This document shows positions 1 to 5,740 of a stretch of 5,766 nt of DNA, in pieces. The translations under genes and the position numbers were made by a program. Source of the DNA: Candidatus Hydrogenedentota bacterium (GTDB taxonomy: Bacteria > Hydrogenedentota > Hydrogenedentia > Hydrogenedentiales > CAITNO01). A model generated the notes under the pieces. It worked only from the letters and a program-made list of their open reading frames with translations. It was not told where the DNA came from and did no database searches. The DNA lies in contig CAIXUF010000719.1 in the NCBI GenBank assembly GCA_903922535.1, positions 1-5,766 on the forward strand, in the 5' to 3' direction. Each line of letters starts with the position of its first letter. Positions within the stretch are counted from its first letter, which is position 1.

Positions 1-192
1 ATAGAAAACGTGCGCGCCATGATCGGCGACCGGGACCTGGAGGTGGACGGCGGCATTGACGACACGACGGTAAAGCAGGTCGTTGAGGCGGGCGCGAATG
101 TGCTCGTCGCCGGGTCGTATATCTTTAGGCATCCTTCCTACTTGGAGGCGATTGAGACGTTGAAGGCGGCGGGAGAGGGAGTTGACAGTTGA
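1..192 (+). CDS. rpe: Ribulose-phosphate 3-epimerase, C-terminal part (5' end outside window)
   Basis: This enzyme interconverts D-ribulose 5-phosphate and D-xylulose 5-phosphate in the cytoplasm (pentose phosphate pathway). Only the last 63 codons are in the window. The frame is open from base 1 and ends in TGA at 190-192, so the GTG at base 10 and the ATG at base 19 are internal codons, not starts. The visible part is the end of the TIM barrel. The segment LEVDGGIDD carries the family's VDGGI motif, whose Asp (codon 46-48) is the usual catalytic acid/base. GANVLVAGSYIF is the phosphate-binding last strand and loop, with Tyr where many homologues have Ala (GSAIF). A final helix, SYLEAIETLKAA, closes the barrel. 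It is a housekeeping gene, apparently unrelated to the glycan genes downstream, and the promoter at about 283-310 separates them. The family call is secure; nothing can be said about the missing N-terminal part. Confidence 0.92.
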   Translation: MENVRAMIGDRDLEVDGGIDDTTVKQVVEAGANVLVAGSYIFRHPSYLEAIETLKAAGEGVDS

Positions 193-260
193 CGGCACGG
201 ACGATACGGACTTGATGGACTAGATGAACGCCGATCGGGGTTGCTGGATGGGCTGGATCC
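191..260. repeat. Degenerate 9-bp tandem repeats after rpe
   Basis: Starting inside the rpe stop codon, four 9-mers follow head to tail: GACGGCACG (191-199), GACGATACG (200-208), GACTTGATG (209-217) and GACTAGATG (218-226). A decayed fifth unit begins AACGCC. All four share GAC at the start, A at position 7 and G at position 9; the last two match at 8 of 9 positions. A separate pair, GCTGGATGG (243-251) and GCTGGATCC (252-260), has the same 9-bp period. The run ends in a stop in its own frame and resembles no coding sequence. It is probably a slippage-generated minisatellite. No function is visible. Confidence 0.55.
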
Positions 261-282
261 ATGCGGCACGGTCGGTTCATGA

Positions 283-310
283 TTTACGGGTGATTGTTTC
301 TTGGTACAAT
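283..310 (+). promoter_or_regulatory. Probable sigma70-type extended -10 promoter for the GH36 gene
   Basis: The -10 element TACAAT (305-310) matches TATAAT at five of six positions and is preceded by TG at 302-303, giving an extended -10. A weak -35, TTTACG (283-288, four of six), lies 16 bp upstream. The start of transcription would be near 316-318, leaving a leader of about 25 nt before the ATG at 343. A 5-bp inverted repeat, ATTGT (293-297) and ACAAT (306-310), overlaps the spacer and the -10 and could be an operator half-site pair. This AT-rich patch stands out in GC-rich DNA. It has not been verified experimentally. Confidence 0.5.
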
Positions 311-329
311 ACTGGCGCCGAAAAACGGC

Positions 330-335
330 GGGAGG
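330..335 (+). promoter_or_regulatory. Ribosome binding site that sets the GH36 start
   Basis: GGGAGG (330-335) is a strong Shine-Dalgarno sequence. It lies 7 nt before the ATG at 343 and only 4 nt before the ATG at 340, so 343 is the better start. It also argues against the in-frame TTG at 301, which falls in the promoter -10 region. Confidence 0.75.
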
Positions 336-342
336 TCCGATG

Positions 343-2376
343 ATGAATGGGGTAACGCGGACGTTGACGGTTGGTGTGCTTCTTGGGATGATGGGCATGG
401 GCGCATGGGCTGAGGGCGCGAAGCCCACTGAGGCGGAGATGGCCTGGACGCGGCAGTGGGATGCGGCCAAGTTTGAGGGCAGTGCCGGAGCGCAGGGAGG
501 AGTTGACACGGCGCCCATCTTCTCCTTTGTGTGTGACGGCAAACCGTCGGCCGAGTTTCTTGATTCCTGGAAGCTGGAACGCACGGCCACGCCGGGCGCG
601 GACGGACGGGTGCTGCACACCCTCACGTACACCGACCCGGTGACGGGGTTGCAGGCGCGCATTGAGGGATTCCGCTATCCCGATTTCCCCACGGTCGAGT
701 GGACCATCCATTTCAAGAACACGGGCAAGACGGACTCGCCCATCCTCTCTGATATTCTGGCCGTGGACACCACGCTCAACGGCGAGGCGGGCGCGGAGTT
801 TACGCTGCACCGCAACAAGGGCGACAATTGCACGGCGGACAGTTTTGAGCCGATCCATGAGCCGCTCCCGGCCAAGGCCGACATCAACATCGCCAACACG
901 GGTGGGCGGCCGACCCAGATTTCCTTCCCCTATTTCAACGTGGAGGCCGGCGGGCAGGGCTTCATCGCCGCGCTAAGTTGGGCGGGGCAGTGGTCGGCGC
1001 GCTTCACACGCGACGGGGGCACGGGGCTGCGCATCCGGGCCGGCCAGGAGAAGACACACTTCCTGCTGCATCCGGGCGAGGAAGTGCGCGGGCCGATGGT
1101 CGTGTTCCAGTTCTACGAGGGCGCGCGCACCCGCGCGCAGAACGTGTGGCGGCAGTGGATGATCGCGCACAACATGCCCCGGCCCGGAGGAAAGCTGCCG
1201 ACGCTGCCGCAGTTGAACGCGTGCAGCTCGCACCAGTTCGGCGAGATGATCAAGGCCGACACAAAAAGCCAGATCTTCTTCGTGGACAATTATCTCGCGC
1301 GGGGCATAAATCTTGACTTTTGGTGGATGGACGCCGGATGGTATCCCTGCGACGGCAACTGGGGAAAGACGGGCACTTGGGAAGTGGACCAGACGCGGTT
1401 CCCCGGCGGATTTAAGCCGATCACTGACCATGCGCACGACAAGGGCGTGAAAATAATTGTGTGGTTCGAGCCCGAGCGCGTGGCGGGCGGCACCTGGCTC
1501 ACCGAGACCCATCCGGAATGGATCCTGGGCGGCAAAGACGGCGGGCTGCTGAACCTGGGCAACACCGAGGCGCGCACCTGGCTGATTGATCATGTGGACA
1601 AGCTGCTGACGGACAACGGCATTGACCTGTACCGCCAAGACTTCAACATGGACCCGCTCGGCGCCTGGCGCAAGAATGACACGCCGGACCGGGAGGGCAT
1701 CACGGAGATCCGGCACATTGAGGGCTATTTCGCCTACTGGGACGCGCTGCGCGAGCGCCATCCGAACATGCTGATTGACTCGTGCGCCAGCGGCGGACGC
1801 CGCAATGATTTGGAGACCCTGCGCCGGGCGGTGCCGCTGCTGCGCAGCGACTACATCATGGAACCCGTCGGCAACCAGTGCCACACCTGGACCCTGTCCG
1901 AGTGGTTCCCGTTCTACGGCACCGGCTCGTCCAAGACCGATCCGTACCTCATCCGCAGCATCCTCTGCCCGAGCCAGACGGCCTGCTGGGACCAGCGCGA
2001 CGACAAGATTGATTTTGCGGGCATCAAGGGCATCGTGGACGAGTGGAAGGCCTTCGCGCCGAACTATTTTGGCGACTACTACACAATCACACCCTACAGC
2101 CTCGACGCGGACAAGTGGATCGGCTGGCAGTTCAACCGGCCCGAGGCGGGTGAGGGACTGATCCAGGTCTTCCGCCGCGACGCATCACCCTATGAGTCGG
2201 CACAGTTGCCGTTGCAGGGGCTGGACCCCGCGGCGCGTTACCGCGTGGTGCCCGCATCCGCGTTGGATCCCGGCGAAGCGGTGGAAATGACCGGCGCCGA
2301 TTTGCTGGACAAGGGGCTGCCCGTTACAATCCCAATGAAACCCGGCTGGGCATTCTTCACGTACAAGCGTATCTGA
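343..2376 (+). CDS. Secreted GH36-family alpha-galactosidase
   Basis: Predicted retaining glycosidase that removes terminal alpha-D-galactosyl residues from oligo- or polysaccharides outside the cytoplasm. From the ATG at 343 (the ATG at 340 is possible) it has 677 residues. Residues 1-23 are a signal peptide: Arg6, a hydrophobic core, then AWA before Glu24. Residues about 24-280 look like the N-terminal beta-supersandwich, 286-585 the TIM barrel, and the rest the C-terminal beta-domain. Barrel motifs seen are WWMDAGWY (327-334), WFEPERV (374-380) and HPEW shortly after. LYRQDFN carries the nucleophile Asp433, and DSCASGGRRND carries the acid/base Asp489. The 56-residue spacing between them suits GH36, so both catalytic residues appear intact. 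It has its own promoter, and the beta-helix gene follows after 56 bp. Other GH36 activities, such as alpha-N-acetylgalactosaminidase, cannot be excluded; the family is near certain, the exact substrate is not. Confidence 0.9.
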   Translation: MNGVTRTLTVGVLLGMMGMGAWAEGAKPTEAEMAWTRQWDAAKFEGSAGAQGGVDTAPIFSFVCDGKPSAEFLDSWKLERTATPGADGRVLHTLTYTDPVTGLQARIEGFRYPDFPTVEWTIHFKNTGKTDSPILSDILAVDTTLNGEAGAEFTLHRNKGDNCTADSFEPIHEPLPAKADINIANTGGRPTQISFPYFNVEAGGQGFIAALSWAGQWSARFTRDGGTGLRIRAGQEKTHFLLHPGEEVRGPMVVFQFYEGARTRAQNVWRQWMIAHNMPRPGGKLPTLPQLNACSSHQFGEMIKADTKSQIFFVDNYLARGINLDFWWMDAGWYPCDGNWGKTGTWEVDQTRFPGGFKPITDHAHDKGVKIIVWFEPERVAGGTWLTETHPEWILGGKDGGLLNLGNTEARTWLIDHVDKLLTDNGIDLYRQDFNMDPLGAWRKNDTPDREGITEIRHIEGYFAYWDALRERHPNMLIDSCASGGRRNDLETLRRAVPLLRSDYIMEPVGNQCHTWTLSEWFPFYGTGSSKTDPYLIRSILCPSQTACWDQRDDKIDFAGIKGIVDEWKAFAPNYFGDYYTITPYSLDADKWIGWQFNRPEAGEGLIQVFRRDASPYESAQLPLQGLDPAARYRVVPASALDPGEAVEMTGADLLDKGLPVTIPMKPGWAFFTYKRI

Positions 2377-2384
2377 CTGGGAGC

Positions 2385-2401
2385 GCCGGCGTCCCGCCGG
2401 C
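2385..2401. repeat. GC-rich hairpin between the GH36 and beta-helix genes
   Basis: A perfect 7-bp stem, GCCGGCG (2385-2391) and CGCCGGC (2395-2401), encloses a 3-nt loop, TCC. It starts 9 bp after the GH36 stop. The bases that follow, TCTTCATCT, contain no real T tract, so it is a weak rho-independent terminator at best. It could instead stabilise the upstream 3' end or partly attenuate the downstream gene. Its core read on the minus strand, GGCGGGACGCC, resembles the cores of the hairpins at 4580-4599 and 4625-4644. Confidence 0.6.
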
Positions 2402-2416
2402 TCTTCATCTGACGAC

Positions 2417-2421
2417 AGGAG
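2417..2421 (+). promoter_or_regulatory. Ribosome binding site of the beta-helix gene
   Basis: AGGAG (2417-2421) precedes the ATG at 2433 by 11 nt, slightly longer than the usual spacing. No alternative start competes: the ATG at 2433 opens directly into a well-formed signal peptide. No convincing promoter is seen in the 56-bp gap, which favours co-transcription with the GH36 gene. Confidence 0.55.
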
Positions 2422-2432
2422 TTTTCGACATC

Positions 2433-4514
2433 ATGCGTAACCTCATCGCCGCCCTCACCGCGGCACTTGTCGCGGGAATGCTCTTCTTCGTCCCGGCCGC
2501 CAACGCGGCGGAACCGGGCACCACCTATTACGTGTCGCAGGACGGCAACGACGCCTGGACGGGCACGCTGGCCGCGCCCAATGAGTTCTCGTCCGACGGA
2601 CCGTTTGTCACCATTGAGCGCGCTCGGGACGCGATTCGCGTGCTCAAACAGGCCGGGCCGCTACCGGCAGGCGGGGTGAAGGTGGTGCTGCGCGGCGGCC
2701 GCTATGCGCTCAAGAAAACGCTGGGGTTCACGGCGGAGGATTCGGGAACGGCCGAAGCGCCCATCTGCTACACGGCGCAGCCGGGCGAGAAGGTTTTCCT
2801 CACCGGCGGTGTGCGCGTGCCCGCCTTTGAGCCCGTGTCCGACCCGGCCATCCTGGAACGCGTCTCGCCGGAGGCGCGGGCCGCCATGGTGCAGGCCGAC
2901 CTGAAGGCGCTGGGCATCACCGAGTTCGGCGCGCCCGACGACGGCGGCGTGGAGCTGTTCTTTCAGGACAACCCCATGACCCTGTCGCGCTGGCCCAATG
3001 AAGGCTTTGTCAACATCAAGGATCTGGCCGTTCCCGACGACCATTCCATTCACGGCATCAAGGGCAGCAAGACAGGCAAGTTCATCTATGACGGCGACCG
3101 GCCCAGCCGCTGGATCGGCGAGAAGGACGCATGGCTGCACGGCTACTGGTTCTGGGACTGGTCGGACCAGCGGCAGAAAATTGAATCCATAGACCCGGCC
3201 ACGTCCACCATCGCCGTGGTCCCGCCCTACCATGGCTACGGCTACCGAAAGGGACAGTGGTATTACGCGTTCAACATCCTCGCCGAACTCGACACGCCCG
3301 GCGAATGGTATCTGGACCGCGAAAAGGGCATCCTCTATTTCTGGCCGCCGGCCGCGCCGGGGCCGGAGGATGTGGTGGTGTCCGTGCTGCCAACGCTAAT
3401 CGCCATGAAGGACACGTCGTTCGTTTCTCTGCGCGGGCTGGTGCTGGAGCAGGCGCGCGGGACGGCGGCGGAGGTGACCGGCGGAATCGCATGCCGCATC
3501 GAAGGCTGCACCATCCGCAACATCGGCGGCAATGCCGTGTCCATGGGCGGCGGCACGAACAGCGGTGTGGTGTGCTGCGAGATCTACTCACTGGGCAAGG
3601 GCGGCGTGAGCATTGACGGCGGTGACCGCACCACGCTGACCCCGGCGGGACTGTTTGTTGAGAACAACCACATCCACCACTGGGGCCGCTGGAGCCGCAT
3701 GTACCAGAGCGCGGTCAGCATGAACGGCGTGGGCAACCGCGTCGCGCACAACCTCATCCACGACGCGCCGCACATGGCCATACAGTTCGGCGGCAACGAC
3801 CACGTGATCGAATTCAACGAAATCCACCACGTCTGCATGGAGTCCAACGACGCCGGGGCCATCTACGCGGGCCGCAACTGGACCATGCGCGGAAACATGA
3901 TCCGCAACAACTTCCTGCACGACATCAGCGGGTTCCAGAACAAGGGCTGCGTGGGCGTGTATCTCGACGACATGTTCGCCTCGGCGGACATCACGGGCAA
4001 CCTGTTCCGCAACGTGACCATGGCGGCATTCATCGGCGGCGGACGAGACTGCTCCATCACCAACAACATCTTCGTCGACTGCAATCCGGCGCTCCACATC
4101 GATGCCCGTGCGCTCGGCTGGGCCGCCTATTGCGCGGACGAATGGATCAAGGAAGTCGCGGAAAAGGGCACGATCTCAGGCATCGCCTACAACAAGCCGC
4201 CCTACAGCGAGAAGTACCCCAAGCTGGTCGGCATCATCGAGGACGAACCGAAATCGCCCAAGGGCAACGTCATCGCGCGCAATATCTGCGTCGGCGGCAA
4301 GTGGGACAACATCGAGGAATTGGCACGGCCGCTGCTGACCATGGAGAACAACCTGCTCGACCAGGACCCGCTCTTTGTCAACGCGGCGGCGGGCGACTAC
4401 CACCTCAAGCCCGAATCCCCCGCGCTGGCCATGGGGTTCCAGCAGTTGCCGCTCGAGGAAATCGGGTTGAAGAGCGATGAGGAGCGGGCGGCGATACCGG
4501 TGAAGGCGGAGTAA
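2433..4514 (+). CDS. Secreted right-handed parallel beta-helix protein, GH141-like
   Basis: Predicted exported carbohydrate-active enzyme of 693 residues. Residues 1-25 are a signal peptide (Arg2, hydrophobic core, ANA cleavage motif). YYVSQDGNDAWTGT (32-45) is the start typical of bacterial beta-helix glycan enzymes and is followed by the TIERARDAIRVLK helix. A module around 110-330 includes RWPNEGF (186-192). From about 335 to 620 there are beta-helix rungs with Asn-rich turns: NNHIHH (411-416), NLIHD, NEIHH, NNFLHD, NLFRNV, NNIFVDC. Conserved acidic clusters ESNDAGAIY (Glu470, Asp473) and VYLDD (Asp512, Asp513) lie on neighbouring rungs and are the best active-site candidates. The C-terminal DPLFVNAAAGDYHLKPESPAL is a typical family ending. 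Known GH141 members act as alpha-L-fucosidase or xylanase. Membership is inferred from the overall pattern; a polysaccharide lyase or epimerase of the same fold remains possible. It probably forms an operon with the GH36 gene. Confidence 0.8.
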   Translation: MRNLIAALTAALVAGMLFFVPAANAAEPGTTYYVSQDGNDAWTGTLAAPNEFSSDGPFVTIERARDAIRVLKQAGPLPAGGVKVVLRGGRYALKKTLGFTAEDSGTAEAPICYTAQPGEKVFLTGGVRVPAFEPVSDPAILERVSPEARAAMVQADLKALGITEFGAPDDGGVELFFQDNPMTLSRWPNEGFVNIKDLAVPDDHSIHGIKGSKTGKFIYDGDRPSRWIGEKDAWLHGYWFWDWSDQRQKIESIDPATSTIAVVPPYHGYGYRKGQWYYAFNILAELDTPGEWYLDREKGILYFWPPAAPGPEDVVVSVLPTLIAMKDTSFVSLRGLVLEQARGTAAEVTGGIACRIEGCTIRNIGGNAVSMGGGTNSGVVCCEIYSLGKGGVSIDGGDRTTLTPAGLFVENNHIHHWGRWSRMYQSAVSMNGVGNRVAHNLIHDAPHMAIQFGGNDHVIEFNEIHHVCMESNDAGAIYAGRNWTMRGNMIRNNFLHDISGFQNKGCVGVYLDDMFASADITGNLFRNVTMAAFIGGGRDCSITNNIFVDCNPALHIDARALGWAAYCADEWIKEVAEKGTISGIAYNKPPYSEKYPKLVGIIEDEPKSPKGNVIARNICVGGKWDNIEELARPLLTMENNLLDQDPLFVNAAAGDYHLKPESPALAMGFQQLPLEEIGLKSDEERAAIPVKAE

Positions 4515-4519
4515 GCGGA

Positions 4520-4538
4520 GCCGGGGCATGGCCCCGGC
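4520..4538. repeat. Hairpin repeat, family A, copy 1
   Basis: A perfect stem, GCCGGGG (4520-4526) and CCCCGGC (4532-4538), encloses CATGG; the C-G at the loop ends can pair, leaving ATG as the loop. It begins 5 bp after the beta-helix stop. GAAGAAAAG follows on the + strand, so there is no T tract for a classical terminator of the + strand gene, although the strong stem may still protect the 3' end. It matches the hairpin at 4547-4565 at 14 of 19 positions. Confidence 0.7.
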
Positions 4539-4565
4539 GAAGAAAAGCGGTGGTATGGCCACCGC
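4539..4565 (-). terminator. Rho-independent terminator of the minus-strand gene; hairpin family A, copy 2
   Basis: Read on the minus strand, a 7-bp stem of GCGGTGG and CCACCGC (4547-4553 with 4559-4565) with a 5-nt loop is followed at once by TTTTCTTC (4546-4539). That is a good intrinsic terminator for transcripts coming from the GH99/WbsX-like gene, whose stop lies about 80 bp before it. The + strand loop is TATGG, against CATGG in the neighbouring copy at 4520-4538. The + strand side has no T tract. Confidence 0.65.
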
Positions 4566-4579
4566 ACTCAAGAACGTGA

Positions 4580-4599
4580 GACAGGCGCCCTCGCCTGTC
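4580..4599. repeat. Hairpin repeat, family B, copy 1
   Basis: A perfect 8-bp stem, GACAGGCG (4580-4587) and CGCCTGTC (4592-4599), encloses the 4-nt loop CCCT. Neither side has a T tract, so it is not an obvious terminator. Read on the minus strand it matches 16 of 20 positions of the + strand hairpin at 4625-4644. It lies in the 3' untranslated part of the minus-strand transcript. Confidence 0.7.
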
Positions 4600-4624
4600 A
4601 CCCCATCGACACGCGTTACAAGCT

Positions 4625-4644
4625 GACAGCCGAGGACTGCTGTC
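4625..4644. repeat. Hairpin repeat, family B, copy 2, abutting the minus-strand stop codon
   Basis: The stem GACAGC (4625-4630) and GCTGTC (4639-4644) encloses CGAGGACT. An alternative fold pairs AGGAC (4633-4637) with GTCCT (4642-4646) and would reach into the stop codon of the minus-strand gene at 4645-4647. It is inverted relative to the copy at 4580-4599. TTTTC occurs at 4650-4654, but inside the minus-strand coding sequence, so any terminator role for + strand read-through is weak. Confidence 0.6.
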
Positions 4645-5724
4645 CTACATTTTCCCAAAGACCTCCTTGATCCCCTCCAGTTTCATGTACTGGTCGCCCT
4701 GGGTGGGGGCGACAATGCCGCCTTCGCCAAACTCGTTCCATGCATAAATCGTAAAGGCCTTGAATCCGCCGGGTAGGCCGAGTTTGGGCTGGGCGAGAAG
4801 GTCCTTCTTGACGCTTTCCAGCGCGGCGGTCCATTCCTCTTTGCTGGGAAAGGTGTGGCAGGCGCGCTTGTCGAGCCAGGGACGGGGATTCCATCCTGCG
4901 GCGAGGTAGGGCAGGTAGGGCACGGGGTCGTTGAAGTGTTTGGCGCGGCCCTCTTCGATGAACTTCTCCAAATCGGAGAAGGGGTTGTCTTCCGGCTTTT
5001 GTTCCTGCTGCGGCAGGTCCATGTAGGTGGCGGTAAAGTCGAAGAGCTTTGCGGCCCAGTGTTCGGGAAAGATGGATTCCGGTCCGCCCACGCCGCAACC
5101 GATCATCATCTCCCCCAGTCCCGCGTCGCGCACGGCGGCGCGCAATGCGTCGAGTTTGGCCTTGCATTTGGCGAGGTCCTGGCCGTTCTGCATGCAGAAG
5201 TAATGCCCGCCATGCACCTTGAACACCAGCTTTCCGTCCACGCGCAGATAACTGGGATGGCGGAAACAGGTAAGCCAAAACTGGATGCACTCCTGCCAGT
5301 CCTCGTCGGTGGCGACGTCGTAGGGCGGATGGTTGCAGAACTCGACGAAAAACTTCATGCGTCCACTTTCGCTGGAATGCATGAAGTCGAGCACGCCCCG
5401 GTCCAGACAGCGCGCGTTGGGTTCCCTCTCCCCCGCCTTGCCGTTGTAGTACCAGAGAATGGCGAAGAAATCGACGCCGTGATCGGCGGCCGCCTTGATC
5501 TCGCGGTCCATCGTGGCCTGGTTGTTGTATTCGCCGAGCAGCGGCACCCGTTGCGGGTACTTGGCACGCCAGTCTGCGCCGTCGGCGCCATGCCATTTGT
5601 TCGGCATCGCTTCCCACCATCCGGCAAAGTAGTTGATGCCGACCAGAATATCCTTCTTGGGCGGGACTGCGGCGTCTGGGGCGGTGAGCGCGGAGCACAG
5701 GCACAGGGCGGCACAGGTGAACAT
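4645..5724 (-). CDS. Secreted GH99-like / WbsX-domain protein
   Basis: Predicted exported TIM-barrel protein of 359 residues, related to the WbsX and GH99-like group; GH99 proper are endo-alpha-mannosidases and mannanases. Motifs in order: ILVGINYFAGWW (26-37, first barrel strand), PLLGEYN (61-67), HGVDFFAILWYYN (82-94), HPSYLRVDGKLVFKV (156-170), GWNPRPW (277-283) and YAWNEFGEGG (327-336). The last holds Glu331 and Glu334, the E-x-x-E spacing of the GH99 catalytic pair. The ATG at 5724 has AAGGAG 10 nt upstream and starts a hydrophobic signal-like segment, MFTCAALCLCSALTA, which lacks the usual positive charges. The frame is open upstream to the window edge (14 codons, including Lys and several Arg), so a longer N-terminus is possible. 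It converges on the beta-helix gene and is probably terminated at 4565-4539. Hydrolase activity is inferred; many WbsX relatives are annotated only as glycosyltransferase-associated. Confidence 0.82.
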   Translation of the reverse strand: MFTCAALCLCSALTAPDAAVPPKKDILVGINYFAGWWEAMPNKWHGADGADWRAKYPQRVPLLGEYNNQATMDREIKAAADHGVDFFAILWYYNGKAGEREPNARCLDRGVLDFMHSSESGRMKFFVEFCNHPPYDVATDEDWQECIQFWLTCFRHPSYLRVDGKLVFKVHGGHYFCMQNGQDLAKCKAKLDALRAAVRDAGLGEMMIGCGVGGPESIFPEHWAAKLFDFTATYMDLPQQEQKPEDNPFSDLEKFIEEGRAKHFNDPVPYLPYLAAGWNPRPWLDKRACHTFPSKEEWTAALESVKKDLLAQPKLGLPGGFKAFTIYAWNEFGEGGIVAPTQGDQYMKLEGIKEVFGKM

Positions 5725-5734
5725 GAGCGGACTA

Positions 5735-5740
5735 CTCCTT
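5735..5740 (-). promoter_or_regulatory. Ribosome binding site for the GH99/WbsX-like gene
   Basis: On the minus strand AAGGAG (5740-5735) lies 10 nt before the ATG at 5724-5722. It is the main support for that start over a possible one beyond the window edge. No promoter can be recognised in the remaining 26 bp. Confidence 0.6.

Noticed and set aside
227..242. Possible terminator hairpin for rpe
   Set aside because: The arms AACGCC and GGGGTT contain a mismatch and no T tract follows. It is too weak to call.
301..342. TTG at 301 as the GH36 start, adding 14 residues
   Set aside because: It overlaps the probable -10 region and has no ribosome binding site. GGGAGG at 330-335 and a clean signal peptide support the ATG at 343.
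973..1884. A 303-codon minus-strand open frame inside the GH36 gene
   Set aside because: It lies opposite the catalytic core of GH36, whose motifs are unambiguous. The antisense product has low complexity and no recognisable domain.
3588..4097. A 169-codon minus-strand open frame inside the beta-helix gene
   Set aside because: Its Val/Ala/His/Asp-rich repetition mirrors the Asn/His turns of the beta-helix on the other strand. It is not an independent gene.
4520..4644. CRISPR array
   Set aside because: There are only two pairs of short, dissimilar palindromes with no equal-length repeats or regular spacers, and no cas genes are nearby.
4176..4658. A 160-codon minus-strand open frame crossing the hairpin region
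   Set aside because: It begins inside the end of the GH99-like gene, translates the hairpins, then runs antisense to the beta-helix gene. It has no ribosome binding site or family features.
4616..5704. A 362-codon open frame on the minus strand overlapping the GH99-like gene
   Set aside because: It is slightly longer than the real gene but Arg/Gly-rich, with no family motifs and no signal peptide. It is a shadow frame produced by high GC content.
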